11,923 nucleotides of DNA from Phycisphaerae bacterium (GTDB taxonomy: Bacteria; Planctomycetota; Phycisphaerae; UBA1845; UTPLA1). The stretch lies in assembly GCA_016935885.1 (NCBI GenBank), contig JAFGQA010000005.1:1-11923 (forward strand). Direction: 5' to 3'. A program made the translations under genes and the position numbers. This document shows positions 4,766 to 11,867 of the stretch, piece after piece; positions within the stretch are counted from its first letter, which is position 1, and the number at the start of each line of letters is the position of its first letter. The notes under the pieces were generated by a model, which searched no databases, was not told the DNA's origin, and saw nothing but the letters and a program-made list of their open reading frames with translations.

Positions 4766-6544
4766 GTGCGCTCGAACCAACGTCTTCCAATCAGAGTCTC
4801 GGGTGAGCACGCCGGGCCTTCCAGGCCGGCGCGCCACCGGCGCGGACGCGCCGCCTGGGTGCTGCTGGTCGCGTATACAGCGGTTCTCGTCGGGCGAGCC
4901 TTGCTTCACAATGGAGGCGGTGACGTTCGCTATGTCCCGATATGGGAACTCCAGGATTCGCGCTGGCTGGCCACGTGGATTGGTGGGCTCTTCCTTGGCG
5001 GCGTTTACGAGGTTGCGTGGTTCATTCCTGTTGGCTCGCTTGCGGCTTTGGCCGCGGCGTCCAAGTCTCGTCGAAGGTGGTGGGCTCCAGCCCTGGCGGG
5101 CGCCGTTGCGCTGGCGGTGGTGGCGGCAGAGACCGGACCCTATTGGCGCCCGGCGAATGCCGCCGGGCTCGTTCTGCCCACGCTGGGTGCTCTGTTCGGG
5201 GTCTGGGCGGGTGCGACGTGGCTCCGTGGGCGGCGCGCACGCCTGTGGCTATTGCCGAAGATAGCCTTGCTGGTTCTCGCAGTGACCCTTTGCCTGGGTC
5301 TGGCGTTGTGGCTGTCGGTGGAGGAGAAGCCTCTGCCTTTCGAGGCCGCAGCCGTAACGTCGGCCAAGAAGCGCGAGCTCGTCCACCTGATCCGCAGCAA
5401 GAGCCCGCGGTCGTTGGGGGACGGCCAAACGCACACGTTGCGCCTGACCGAGGACGACGTCAATGTCCTGCTGGCCTGGGGGCTCTCGCTCGGCGCTGCC
5501 GACCGCAAGGCCCGGGTGGGTTTGGCGCCGGACGGCGCCTCGCTGGCCGCGTCCATGGGAGTGAGGCTCGGCGGCAAGACGCGTTACGTGAACCTGCAAC
5601 TGACCGGGGATGTGGCCGTGAAAGAAGGAAATCTCAGCCTCAGGGTGGACCGCTGCCGGCTGGGCAACGTGGAGGTCCCGTCGTGGCTCGTCAAACTCTG
5701 GTGCCCTATGGTCGCCTCCGCGGTCAATCGTGACCGGCGCGCCAGACCGTTTCTGGATGCCGTCGAAGCGATCGCAATCGGTTCGGACTGGATCGAAGCA
5801 AGGTACACACGTGTAGATTTGCCGCCGGGCTTTCGCGAAGACCTTCTCGGTCCTGCCGGCGCGAGACAGGAAACACTGGCCTCCACACGGGTCCAGGTCG
5901 AACACCTGCTCCAGGTCGTGGGCCGACCGCCCACGGGTGAACGGCCCACGTTTGGGATGTGCTTTGAGAGGGCATTTGCTCTGGCCCGCGAGCGGTCCGT
6001 CGAGAGGAATCCGGTGACGGAGAACCGTGCGGCCATCTTCGCCCTCGCGGTGCTCCTGGGACATCCGCGTGTCGAGGAGTTTCTGGGGCCGGTGCTGCCT
6101 GAGCGAGCCAGTCCTGTCGCTCTCTGGATGTTGCGGAACGTCGAGCTGCGAGGACGGCTCGACTGGACCAAACATTTCTGGGTCAGTGCGGCCCTCATGC
6201 TGCTGTCCGACACGATTGTCAGCGATGCCGCCGGCCTGCTCAAAGAGGAGCTTGACGCCGACGTAGGCGGAAGCGGCTTTTCGTTTGCCGATCTGCTGGC
6301 GGACCGCGCGGGTACGACTTTTGCCCTCCGCGCCACCCATGACGAAATGGCCGCACGTGCCATGCAGGACCGCCTGGCACGCGGATTTGACGTCGACGAC
6401 TTCTTCCCGGACGCGGCTGACTTGCCCGAAGGGATTCCGGATGCTCAGTCGCAGGCGCAGTACGGAGGCGTGGGTGGCGAGGCCTATCTGCGCCTGATCG
6501 AGGAAATCGAGCGGCGCGTTAGCACCTGCGCCGCCTATCGCTGA
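4766..6544 (+). CDS. Membrane protein with VanZ-like N-terminus and uncharacterised C-terminal domain
   Basis: This is a 592-residue inner-membrane protein. A basic N-terminus (R17-R28) precedes about five membrane segments (roughly 29-47, 67-97, 106-122, 131-152, 161-183). FIPVGSLAAL (86-95) and the LVLPTLGALFGVWAG stretch (135-149) recall VanZ-like domains, but this is a weak match by eye. Residues 185-592 are soluble: a beta-rich portion (about 215-355), then a helical C-terminal domain with VTENRAAIFALA (417-428), H470-FWVSAAL and GSGFSFADLLADRAGT (502-517). The last two blocks look conserved and could form a site. I do not recognise a characterised function. GTG at 4766 is favoured because GGAGAGAGGA ends just upstream; TTG at 4742 is possible. 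It has its own promoter and operator-like dyad and is transcribed away from the homocysteine operon. Confidence 0.75.
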   Translation: MRSNQRLPIRVSGEHAGPSRPARHRRGRAAWVLLVAYTAVLVGRALLHNGGGDVRYVPIWELQDSRWLATWIGGLFLGGVYEVAWFIPVGSLAALAAASKSRRRWWAPALAGAVALAVVAAETGPYWRPANAAGLVLPTLGALFGVWAGATWLRGRRARLWLLPKIALLVLAVTLCLGLALWLSVEEKPLPFEAAAVTSAKKRELVHLIRSKSPRSLGDGQTHTLRLTEDDVNVLLAWGLSLGAADRKARVGLAPDGASLAASMGVRLGGKTRYVNLQLTGDVAVKEGNLSLRVDRCRLGNVEVPSWLVKLWCPMVASAVNRDRRARPFLDAVEAIAIGSDWIEARYTRVDLPPGFREDLLGPAGARQETLASTRVQVEHLLQVVGRPPTGERPTFGMCFERAFALARERSVERNPVTENRAAIFALAVLLGHPRVEEFLGPVLPERASPVALWMLRNVELRGRLDWTKHFWVSAALMLLSDTIVSDAAGLLKEELDADVGGSGFSFADLLADRAGTTFALRATHDEMAARAMQDRLARGFDVDDFFPDAADLPEGIPDAQSQAQYGGVGGEAYLRLIEEIERRVSTCAAYR

Positions 6545-6569
6545 TGACGGCCACGCCGGCGCAGAGGAA

Positions 6570-6605
6570 GACCCCAGCCTGCCCGGACGAGGAGAGGCTG
6601 GGGTC
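6570..6605. terminator. Stem-loop terminator between convergent genes
   Basis: GACCCCAGCCT (6570-6580) pairs perfectly with AGGCTGGGGTC (6595-6605), an 11-bp GC-rich stem with a 14-nt loop. It sits 25 nt after the membrane-protein stop and 26 nt after the prepilin-like stop on the other strand. The minus-strand read-out continues into TTCCTCT, so it suits the prepilin-like gene best, but it may serve both. Confidence 0.75.
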
Positions 6606-6631
6606 GCTTAACGCTGCGTCCGTAGTTTCTG

Positions 6632-7462
6632 CTACCAGAAGAAGCCTGGGCTGTCGCCGTAACGCGGCATGGCGACGCCGTTTTCGATGTCCGGATCGAA
6701 AGCTCGCCATTCCGTGTGGCCATCGAGGAAGCCGATATTGCCGCCGCTCGGATCGCCGTTGCCCTTCAGGTGGCTCGTGCGATCGTACACGCCGTGCTGA
6801 CCGAGAATCCCGCCACCGACTTCGGCGAAATTGCGTCCGTAGTGGGCACCCGTCTGAGGCATGCCCATGATCGAGTCGATGACCAACTCGCGCACGGCCG
6901 GACGCTTCTCCTGCACCGTCTTGAGCCAGATCTTATCGTCGTTGTCCTTTGCGTATTTGCGGATGGTGGGCCGGCTGTTGGAGGTCGTCTGCAGGATGAA
7001 GCAGTAGCCCGACACCACGAAGTTGCCGCTGGACGCGTTGATGAACTTGGACCCATCCCACTGCGCGTTGCCGTTGCCGTAACCCCAGAAGAAATCGTTG
7101 TACTTCTGGTGGTTGGCGTTGGATGGACAGTAGAACATCTCGCGCGTCATGCCGGTCCTCAGCATGAAGTTGACCGTGTTGATGGCCACGTCCTGGAGCC
7201 AGGCGCCCGCAGTGGTCGGCAGGGGCAGCTTGGTCCCGTTCTCGTTGCCATACATGTTCAGGGCAAGCACCTGCTGGCGTAGACGTGCGGCACAGCTCTG
7301 CTGGCGGGCCTGTTCCCGGACCTTGGCCAGCGCCGGCATCAGAATTCCCATGAGCACGGCGATGATCGCGATGACCACCAGCAACTCGATTAACGTGAAT
7401 GCCTTGACACCCCGGGCCCTGTCTGCCCTGTAATCCTGATGACTTGCGTTTTCTCTGCGCAT
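6632..7462 (-). CDS. Prepilin-like protein with type II secretion/pilin N-terminal methylation motif
   Basis: The 276-residue protein begins with a basic leader and the class III prepilin signal A21-F22[17 protein letters not shown], with Glu26 at position +5 after the expected cut between A21 and F22. The hydrophobic helix spans about 22-44. The remainder is a large periplasmic domain ending with [14 protein letters not shown] (240-253), a stretch typical of the very numerous prepilin-like proteins of planctomycetes. It would be cut by a prepilin peptidase and held in the membrane or assembled into a pseudopilus; neither the peptidase nor the rest of a secretion system is here. The start ATG is well placed behind AAGGAG. 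The -1 residue is Ala instead of the usual Gly. Its individual role is unknown. Confidence 0.9.
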   Translation of the reverse strand: MRRENASHQDYRADRARGVKAFTLIELLVVIAIIAVLMGILMPALAKVREQARQQSCAARLRQQVLALNMYGNENGTKLPLPTTAGAWLQDVAINTVNFMLRTGMTREMFYCPSNANHQKYNDFFWGYGNGNAQWDGSKFINASSGNFVVSGYCFILQTTSNSRPTIRKYAKDNDDKIWLKTVQEKRPAVRELVIDSIMGMPQTGAHYGRNFAEVGGGILGQHGVYDRTSHLKGNGDPSGGNIGFLDGHTEWRAFDPDIENGVAMPRYGDSPGFFW

Positions 7463-7768
7463 CTTGCTTTCTCCTTAGCAACCCGAGAAGCCGCCGGCAT
7501 GCCACCACCGCGGCCCACGGCGACACTCCCCATTTCTGCACCTGCACTGGCAATGATGCATCACAAACCGTACCGCAAGATGCGCAGCCTCTGACTGCTG
7601 TTCCGTCCGACCCCCGAAAAACGCGACCACCGGCCCCCATGGGCCCGAAAACGGCCTTGCGCAGGTCTTCAACCTTCCAGAGAGACCTCTCATTCGAGAT
7701 TCGATCGCACGTCCGGAGATCCCGGGCCCCCGAGGGCCCCCGGGGCCAGCGTATCACCTGAAAACGAC
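7463..7768. other. Intergenic region upstream of the prepilin-like gene
   Basis: I see no gene in this stretch. It contains the palindrome TGATGCATCA (7554-7563), and a very GC-rich run (7721-7746) with a tandem CGGGGGCCC repeat on the minus strand. The ribosome binding site AAGGAG of the prepilin-like gene lies at its left end. No convincing promoter hexamers were found by eye, although a promoter for the leftward gene is expected here. Confidence 0.4.
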
Positions 7769-7798
7769 AAGGGCCGCAAGCCAAAGCTCACGGCCCTT
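7769..7798 (-). terminator. Terminator downstream of the LamG-domain gene
   Basis: AAGGGCCG (7769-7776) pairs with CGGCCCTT (7791-7798), an 8-bp stem with a 14-nt loop. On the minus strand the stem is followed by the T-rich TTGTCGTTTTC, which partly overlaps its last bases. It lies about 76 nt past the stop of the LamG-domain gene, whose transcript it probably ends. Confidence 0.6.
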
Positions 7799-7873
7799 TC
7801 TCTCTCGGAAGTCTCAGATTGACCTGCCATGGCGACGGCTGGGAATCAGCCCCGCATTCTCCCTGCCAGGCTC

Positions 7874-8698
7874 TCATGCACGCTTGCGCAGCTTCACGCC
7901 GGTCACGCTCAAACCGAGTAGACCCAACAGCACCGCGCTGGGGACTGGAACGGCCTCAAGGGCATAAAGCTCCTGGATCTCAGCAAGCGACAGAGCTCTA
8001 TCGTATATGCGAACTTCGTCGATGGTCCCCTTGAAGTACCCAACATTGTAGTCTTTATAGGGGGCATAACCTGTTGGGTTTACCGCCACGCCAATGGCAA
8101 GGTGTCTCCCGTTGACATATGTATTGTTGACATAAATGCTATTGGATGCCTTCAACTCACTATCCAGGTAGATTCGGGTACCGGTGGGGTCAGTAGTTAT
8201 CACGAAGTGGAACCAACTCCCGGCGGGAGCTTCAGATCCATAGTAGTACTCTATGGTGTTCGCCCAACAATGACCCGTCATGCCCATGCTGGCATGGCCC
8301 CAGTGGTTGATGCCCATTAGCCAGGAGGTGCCGCAGCCTGCCCCGCCTCCGTACCCAACGAGGTTAGGCCTATACCCTGGGTCATACGGAGCGATGCCTA
8401 CCGCGTCGGTATAGAACCATAGGGACACAGTCCTCGCCGGGGTGGGCAGGTTGTTTGCAGACGCGCGTATGTAGTCATCCACGCCGTCAAAATAATAGGC
8501 GCTGTCGGCGTTTCCAAACATGTCTTGGGTAAGGGTAGCTCCCAGCACCAATCCGTCGTTTCCATTGCTGCCTTCGTCGTTTGCGTTCCCATTGAATGGA
8601 TAGTAGGCGACCAAGCCGTCACTCAAGTCCGCCAGTCCGGTAGTCGCCATCGCCAAGCCCAGCATTATGGCACCAGCAATCGAGTTTACCCTCTTCAT
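7874..8698 (-). CDS. Exported LamG-domain protein with PEP-CTERM-like sorting tail
   Basis: The 274-residue protein has an N-terminal signal peptide (about 1-23, cut likely at GLA|D), a concanavalin A/LamG-like domain (about 27-245) and a C-terminal sorting tail. Signature blocks are LVAYYPFNGNANDEG (29-43), YYFDGVDDYI (68-77), the SLWFY strand (92-96) and GTIDEVRIYDRALS (224-237), all typical of LamG_3 domains. The tail is VPVPSAVLLGLLG (250-262), a hydrophobic stretch, then KLRKRA. This is like PEP-CTERM/VPLPA-CTERM signals that an exosortase would process to fix the protein at the cell surface or in extracellular matrix. Ligands are probably carbohydrate, but unknown. The start at 8698 follows GGAGG; GTG 8710 is in frame but includes that site. 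Its base composition is visibly more AT-rich than its neighbours. Confidence 0.9.
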   Translation of the reverse strand: MKRVNSIAGAIMLGLAMATTGLADLSDGLVAYYPFNGNANDEGSNGNDGLVLGATLTQDMFGNADSAYYFDGVDDYIRASANNLPTPARTVSLWFYTDAVGIAPYDPGYRPNLVGYGGGAGCGTSWLMGINHWGHASMGMTGHCWANTIEYYYGSEAPAGSWFHFVITTDPTGTRIYLDSELKASNSIYVNNTYVNGRHLAIGVAVNPTGYAPYKDYNVGYFKGTIDEVRIYDRALSLAEIQELYALEAVPVPSAVLLGLLGLSVTGVKLRKRA

Positions 8699-8904
8699 CT
8701 CACCCTCCACGAAAGGATTCTATATCGTCGCCTGCCTGCTCATCCATACCACACTCCTGAGTGATTAACTCACGACGCTGGCGCAACTGAAGTGCCGATC
8801 GCTCCCCGAAAGAGCCAACGCACCAATCTAGCGAAGTGCCCTCTCGAGTAGGCGTCGGCCGGCCGTCATCCAATTGCGCGGCACGCCGGACCCGTGACCA
8901 GCCT

Positions 8905-9525
8905 TCACGTATGCTTGCGCAACTTCACTCCAGCCACGCTCAAACCGAGTAGGCCCAGCAGCACGGCACCGGGAACAGGAACCTGTGCCACCTGCAGGTT
9001 GTCAATGGCCACATTGTCATACCCGCCATCACTGAAGACGATGAGCGAAACGGGCCGGCTGAAGATGATATCGAAGCTGCTGCCGGCCGACCCTGTTCCG
9101 AAGTCCCAGGACTGCTCGGATACCAACGCCCCTGCATCCGGCGCGTAGCGGTCGCCGTACGTGCTGTCATAGGCTTTCAACGTGAAATCCGTGTCGATAC
9201 CGTTGAACACGTAGAAATCACTGCTGGCTCTGGTGATGGGGACGATGTCGAATGATATCTCGACATTCCACGGGATGGGGTTGGAGCCCACCACACCTGT
9301 GCGGAGCCATTTCCCGTCGTTGCCCAACCAATCCACGGCAGACGAGGCATTGTTCAAGACCAACCCATCCGTCGCCGTTACGCTGGAACCGTAGGCACTC
9401 GTCATGTAGGCAGTGCCGTTTGTCATGATGGTTCCGCCCTCAAAGTCAAACATGACATTGAGATCGGCTTGTGCCGGCACGACGATACAGATTGCCAGGG
9501 CCGAGACTAAGAATACCTTGCTCAT
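8905..9525 (-). CDS. Exported protein with PEP-CTERM-like sorting tail
   Basis: This is a 206-residue secreted protein: signal peptide 1-20 (cut likely at AQA|D), a beta-rich ectodomain and a sorting tail. The ectodomain ends with FSDGGYDNVAIDNLQV (164-179), a block common in PEP-CTERM proteins, where a beta-sandwich of this kind precedes the sorting signal. The tail is VPVPGAVLLGLLGLSVAG (182-199) followed by KLRKHT, almost identical to the tails of the two neighbouring exported proteins although the ectodomains differ. No enzyme motif is visible. The ATG is preceded by GGAG nine bases upstream. The AT-rich stretch TATGTTATAAAG upstream on the minus strand (about 9560) could be a -10 region but lacks a clear -35. 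Confidence 0.88.
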   Translation of the reverse strand: MSKVFLVSALAICIVVPAQADLNVMFDFEGGTIMTNGTAYMTSAYGSSVTATDGLVLNNASSAVDWLGNDGKWLRTGVVGSNPIPWNVEISFDIVPITRASSDFYVFNGIDTDFTLKAYDSTYGDRYAPDAGALVSEQSWDFGTGSAGSSFDIIFSRPVSLIVFSDGGYDNVAIDNLQVAQVPVPGAVLLGLLGLSVAGVKLRKHT

Positions 9526-9617
9526 AAGGAGTTCTCCGTTCGTTTCTGACCGTACTTCCCTTTATAACATATCCTCCGGTATCGCGACCCTACCACGACC
9601 GCGTTAGAAGCCAGTTC

Positions 9618-10271
9618 TCATGCACGCCTACGCAGCTTCACGCCTGCCGCGCCCAGGCCCAGCAGACCCAGCAGCACCGCACCGGGAACGGGAACGGGAT
9701 TTATCTCCAGACGGAAATTGTCATAATATTGAGTCAAGGTGCCGCTACTGGAGTTGCCGGCAGCAAAGCCAAAGAGAGTGGGAGTTCCTCCCCCGAAATC
9801 AGGTGTAGCCGGTCCTGAGCCGCTCCATCGTGAGAAAGAACTCTCGGTGAACGTGCCCGAAAAGCTCAGAGTGTCCCAATCGAGCGGGTAGCCTGTAATG
9901 TCGAGGTTGTAGGCGTAGATACTGGAAGCCTGCTCAACGAGAAGCTGTATTCTCTGCCCCTGCCCAAATGCTGTATCCTTATTTAGCACGTCGAGTTGAA
10001 GTTCAAATGGGGTGTCTGCCAGGGGCAGAGCCGTTGAATAGTCTGCCTTATTGGCTATCCCATAGGCAGCATCCCCGGTAACCGTCGTAATCTTGAGTCG
10101 TGCACCAGGGTTCCCGCCGGAGGTCTCTCTTGTCACGGTTGCTGTACCAGATCCGAACCGCTTAGATCCAAAACTCCAGGCAGAAAAGTCGCCGTCAATG
10201 ATGAGATCACCGCGTGCCGGCATCGCCACAAGTGCACACGTCAGTGCGACTACTGGAACAATCCACTTCAT
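9618..10271 (-). CDS. Exported protein with PEP-CTERM-like sorting tail
   Basis: The 217-residue protein has a signal peptide (1-21, cut likely at ARG|D), a beta-rich ectodomain and the same sorting tail as the two proteins to the left. The ectodomain starts with LIIDGDFSAW (23-32) and ends with YYDNFRLEI (182-190), which is typical of carbohydrate-binding-like beta-sandwiches in exported planctomycete proteins, but I cannot assign a family. The tail is VPVPGAVLLGLLGLGAAG (193-210) followed by KLRRRA. GGAGG lies 6 nt before ATG 10271, so that start is preferred over TTG 10274. The three tailed genes point the same way but are separated by 92 to 206 nt, so they may be separate units. The expected exosortase is not in the window. 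Confidence 0.88.
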   Translation of the reverse strand: MKWIVPVVALTCALVAMPARGDLIIDGDFSAWSFGSKRFGSGTATVTRETSGGNPGARLKITTVTGDAAYGIANKADYSTALPLADTPFELQLDVLNKDTAFGQGQRIQLLVEQASSIYAYNLDITGYPLDWDTLSFSGTFTESSFSRWSGSGPATPDFGGGTPTLFGFAAGNSSSGTLTQYYDNFRLEINPVPVPGAVLLGLLGLGAAGVKLRRRA

Positions 10272-10322
10272 CAATGTCCTCCATTCCTGCTTTGTCTAAC
10301 GCTTCAACTTGGCGATCCTCGC

Positions 10323-10338
10323 GCGCGAGCCTTCGCGC
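10323..10338 (-). terminator. Weak stem-loop after the cysteine-rich secreted protein gene
   Basis: GCGCGA (10323-10328) pairs with TCGCGC (10333-10338) across a 4-nt loop. It overlaps the palindrome CTCGCGCGCGAG (10318-10329). There is no T-run, so a terminator role for the gene ending at 10400 is only a possibility. Confidence 0.25.
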
Positions 10339-10399
10339 AATTCAGGTACGATGGAACCGCGCGGAACCGTTCCTGGCAGGGGTCAGATACCGCGTGCTA

Positions 10400-10996
10400 T
10401 CAGCAATGGAGCGGAGGGGCGCGGGAGGCGCGGACGGCGGGTGTACGTTGTGAGTCGCGCCAGAGGGACGCGATGGTCCCGAGGCGGTACTGCGGTATAA
10501 AATCCTCTGCTCTGCAGTCAGGCTGCACGAAGCACACCGCCGCAGAGCAGAGGCAATTGGGTTCGATGGCACGACTGGGGCCAATCTGGGCGGGAGCGCC
10601 GTGGTGGTACCAATCCGGAATGCCGCCGAAGTGCAACTTCTTGACCCACGGAACGGATTTGCACAGACCCAGGCTGAACAACGCGTAGAGGCACAAATCC
10701 AGGCTGCCGCGTTCGCGCGACAGAAGCTGGATGGGCTGCGGCGACGAGATGATGGGTTCGGCACCGGCGTCTGCCGGGAGCAGAAACGTGACGTACCCCA
10801 AATCCGGAGGGACGGTGGTACACTCGACCGGCGCGCCGCAGGAGCCATGGAGATGGAGGCTGGTCGCATCACGGGCCGCTACGGCCGGCTGAGGCGCAGC
10901 CGCAACCGGGAACGCTGGCATCATGTCAGCGTAGAGGCCTGCTGTCGGCGCGAGCGCCGCGATAAGAGCGGTGATAACCCTTCTCCGGTCGATCAT
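10400..10996 (-). CDS. Cysteine-rich secreted protein of unknown function
   Basis: A 198-residue product with an N-terminal signal peptide (MIDRRRVITALIAALAPTAG, cut likely near YAD, 22-24). It has eight cysteines (53, 59, 102, 112, 148, 150, 155, 161), many probably paired outside the cytoplasm. A second hydrophobic segment (about 99-113) is followed by the striking block PWVKKLHFGGIPDWYHHG (116-133), and then PNCLCSAAVCFVQPDC (146-161) and RLGTIASLWR (171-180). I recognise no named family; the middle block looks conserved rather than random. ATG 10996 is preferred to the in-frame ATG at 11059 because the promoter at 11043-11072 starts transcription near 11036, between the two. GAAGAG just before the ATG is a modest ribosome binding site. 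The gene stands alone. Confidence 0.75.
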   Translation of the reverse strand: MIDRRRVITALIAALAPTAGLYADMMPAFPVAAAPQPAVAARDATSLHLHGSCGAPVECTTVPPDLGYVTFLLPADAGAEPIISSPQPIQLLSRERGSLDLCLYALFSLGLCKSVPWVKKLHFGGIPDWYHHGAPAQIGPSRAIEPNCLCSAAVCFVQPDCRAEDFIPQYRLGTIASLWRDSQRTPAVRASRAPPLHC

Positions 10997-11008
10997 CTCT
11001 TCACCAAC

Positions 11009-11057
11009 GAAACACCCCGTCCAGACTGAGACGGCTTCTGTTAGAATAGGGTGTTTC
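11009..11057. repeat. Inverted repeat around the start site of the cysteine-rich protein gene
   Basis: GAAACACCC (11009-11017) and GGGTGTTTC (11049-11057) are perfect 9-bp inverted copies whose centres are 40 bp apart. One arm lies between the -35 and -10 boxes, the other in the 5' leader. This could be a paired operator. Inside it, CCGTC (11017-11021) and GACGG (11030-11034) can form a small leader hairpin. Confidence 0.45.
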
Positions 11058-11072
11058 ATGTCTGTTTGTCAA
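11043..11072 (-). promoter_or_regulatory. Sigma70-type promoter of the cysteine-rich secreted protein gene
   Basis: On the minus strand TTGACA (11072-11067) is followed after 18 nt by TATTCT (11048-11043). The -35 is perfect and the -10 matches 4 of 6. The expected start is near 11036, about 40 nt before ATG 10996. Confidence 0.7.
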
Positions 11073-11158
11073 GAGAAAAAGAGTGGGTGGGGGCGATGGG
11101 CGATGCGATCATCTTACATGTTCACCCTGTGTTCGCGCCGAGGGGTGCCGTTTACCGG

Positions 11159-11247
11159 GCTGGCAGCTGGGCGCCCCACGCCGTCCGGCGCCACCCCGGA
11201 CGAGGAGACCACTGGCTTCGGTGAAGCGCCGGCTGCCAGCGTGGCAG
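11159..11247. promoter_or_regulatory. Dyads upstream of the sigma54 promoter, candidate activator sites
   Basis: CTGCCA-GCG-TGGCAG (11233-11247) is a perfect 6-bp dyad with a 3-nt centre, about 145 bp before the expected start. GCTGGCAGC (11159-11167) is the exact inverse of GCTGCCAGC (11232-11240) and so repeats the half-site farther upstream. Bacterial enhancer-binding proteins often bind dyads at this distance. A small GTCCGG/CCGGAC hairpin lies between them (11183-11201). I see no gene in 11073-11358. Confidence 0.4.
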
Positions 11248-11358
11248 GGAAACCGGGAGGAGGCTGCAATTTTGCCATAGCGGCTTCTGCAACGCACATG
11301 TGTCGTAACATGCTATTCATAAAGCTCTTACGGACATCGTCTTCTCCCTCTGAGGCGT

Positions 11359-11374
11359 TGGCACGACATTTGCA
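11359..11374 (+). promoter_or_regulatory. Sigma54 (-24/-12) promoter
   Basis: TGGCACG (11359-11365), four bases, then TTGCA (11370-11374) match the sigma54 consensus TGGCACG-N4-TTGCW at every position, with the required 10 nt between the GG and GC pairs. Transcription should begin near 11385, leaving a leader of only about 16 nt before ATG 11401. It reads toward the receiver-domain gene and groES. Confidence 0.85.
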
Positions 11375-11400
11375 CTTCGTGGGGGCGGATTGGTGTCGAT

Positions 11401-11814
11401 ATGGTTGCAGAACGTTCACAACTCGGTGGCGTCAACGTGCTGACCAGTGCGGCCAACTGGGCCTGGCCGGAGGCACTGCGCGACCTGTTCCAGCCCAGAG
11501 GGGTCAATCTCCTCGTGGCCGAGAGCCCCGGCGACTTCGTCCATATCATCACACATCGTAGAATTCACACTACTATAGTAGACATGGACTCCGAGCGGTC
11601 CAACGGCCTGGCGACCGTCAAGATCATCCGCATGAACTTCCCGTTGCTGCCCTGCATTTTGCTGACCACCCAGGCCAGCCAGGACGTGCTGGGCAAGGCC
11701 CTCCAGCTCGACGTGTTCGGCGTGATCGACAAGCCGGTGAAGATGGACATTCTCCAACAGCTGCTCCACCGCATCTTCGTCAAGCGGTACAACAGCAGCT
11801 TGTTCGCGGCATAG
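11401..11814 (+). CDS. Stand-alone, degenerate response-regulator receiver domain protein
   Basis: The 137-residue protein has the length and order of a CheY-like receiver and no output domain. IHTTIVDMDSER (55-66) is the beta-3 region with Asp61 (or Asp63) in the phospho-acceptor place. CILLTTQAS (85-93) carries the conserved Thr (89 or 90), and VIDKPVKMDILQQLL (108-122) carries the conserved Lys111 before Pro. The first strand (VNVLTSAANW, 11-20) lacks the usual pair of acidic metal ligands, so phosphorylation may be impaired or altered. ATG 11401 is the only good start; no strong ribosome binding site precedes it, and with the sigma54 start site the leader would be nearly absent. It is followed after 53 nt by groES and is probably cotranscribed with it. 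Its target is unknown. Confidence 0.78.
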   Translation: MVAERSQLGGVNVLTSAANWAWPEALRDLFQPRGVNLLVAESPGDFVHIITHRRIHTTIVDMDSERSNGLATVKIIRMNFPLLPCILLTTQASQDVLGKALQLDVFGVIDKPVKMDILQQLLHRIFVKRYNSSLFAA

Positions 11815-11867
11815 GTGCAGACGACAACGTCACAGGTAGATAACCTCATGGAAAGGAGCAAGGACAG

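Noticed and set aside
5249..6340. Long minus-strand open frame opposite the membrane-protein gene
   Set aside because: It has no recognisable domain and no ribosome binding site. The plus-strand frame has membrane segments, a promoter and a start signal.
7874..9695. The three similar tail-coding segments as a repeat array or CRISPR-like structure
   Set aside because: They are protein-coding tails at the 3' ends of three genes, several hundred bases apart, and their similarity follows from the shared amino-acid motif.
10351..10380. Repeated GGAACCG with GTTCC as a REP-type mobile repeat
   Set aside because: The pairing is short and self-overlapping and I see no second copy in the window, so it is not distinguishable from chance here.
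11114..11419. A 101-codon minus-strand frame upstream of the receiver gene
   Set aside because: It runs across the sigma54 promoter and the dyads, has no ribosome binding site, and its product (Ala/Pro-rich) has no recognisable features.
11815..11867. CIRCE element controlling groES
   Set aside because: The 53-nt gap holds no TTAGCACTC/GAGTGCTAA inverted repeat.
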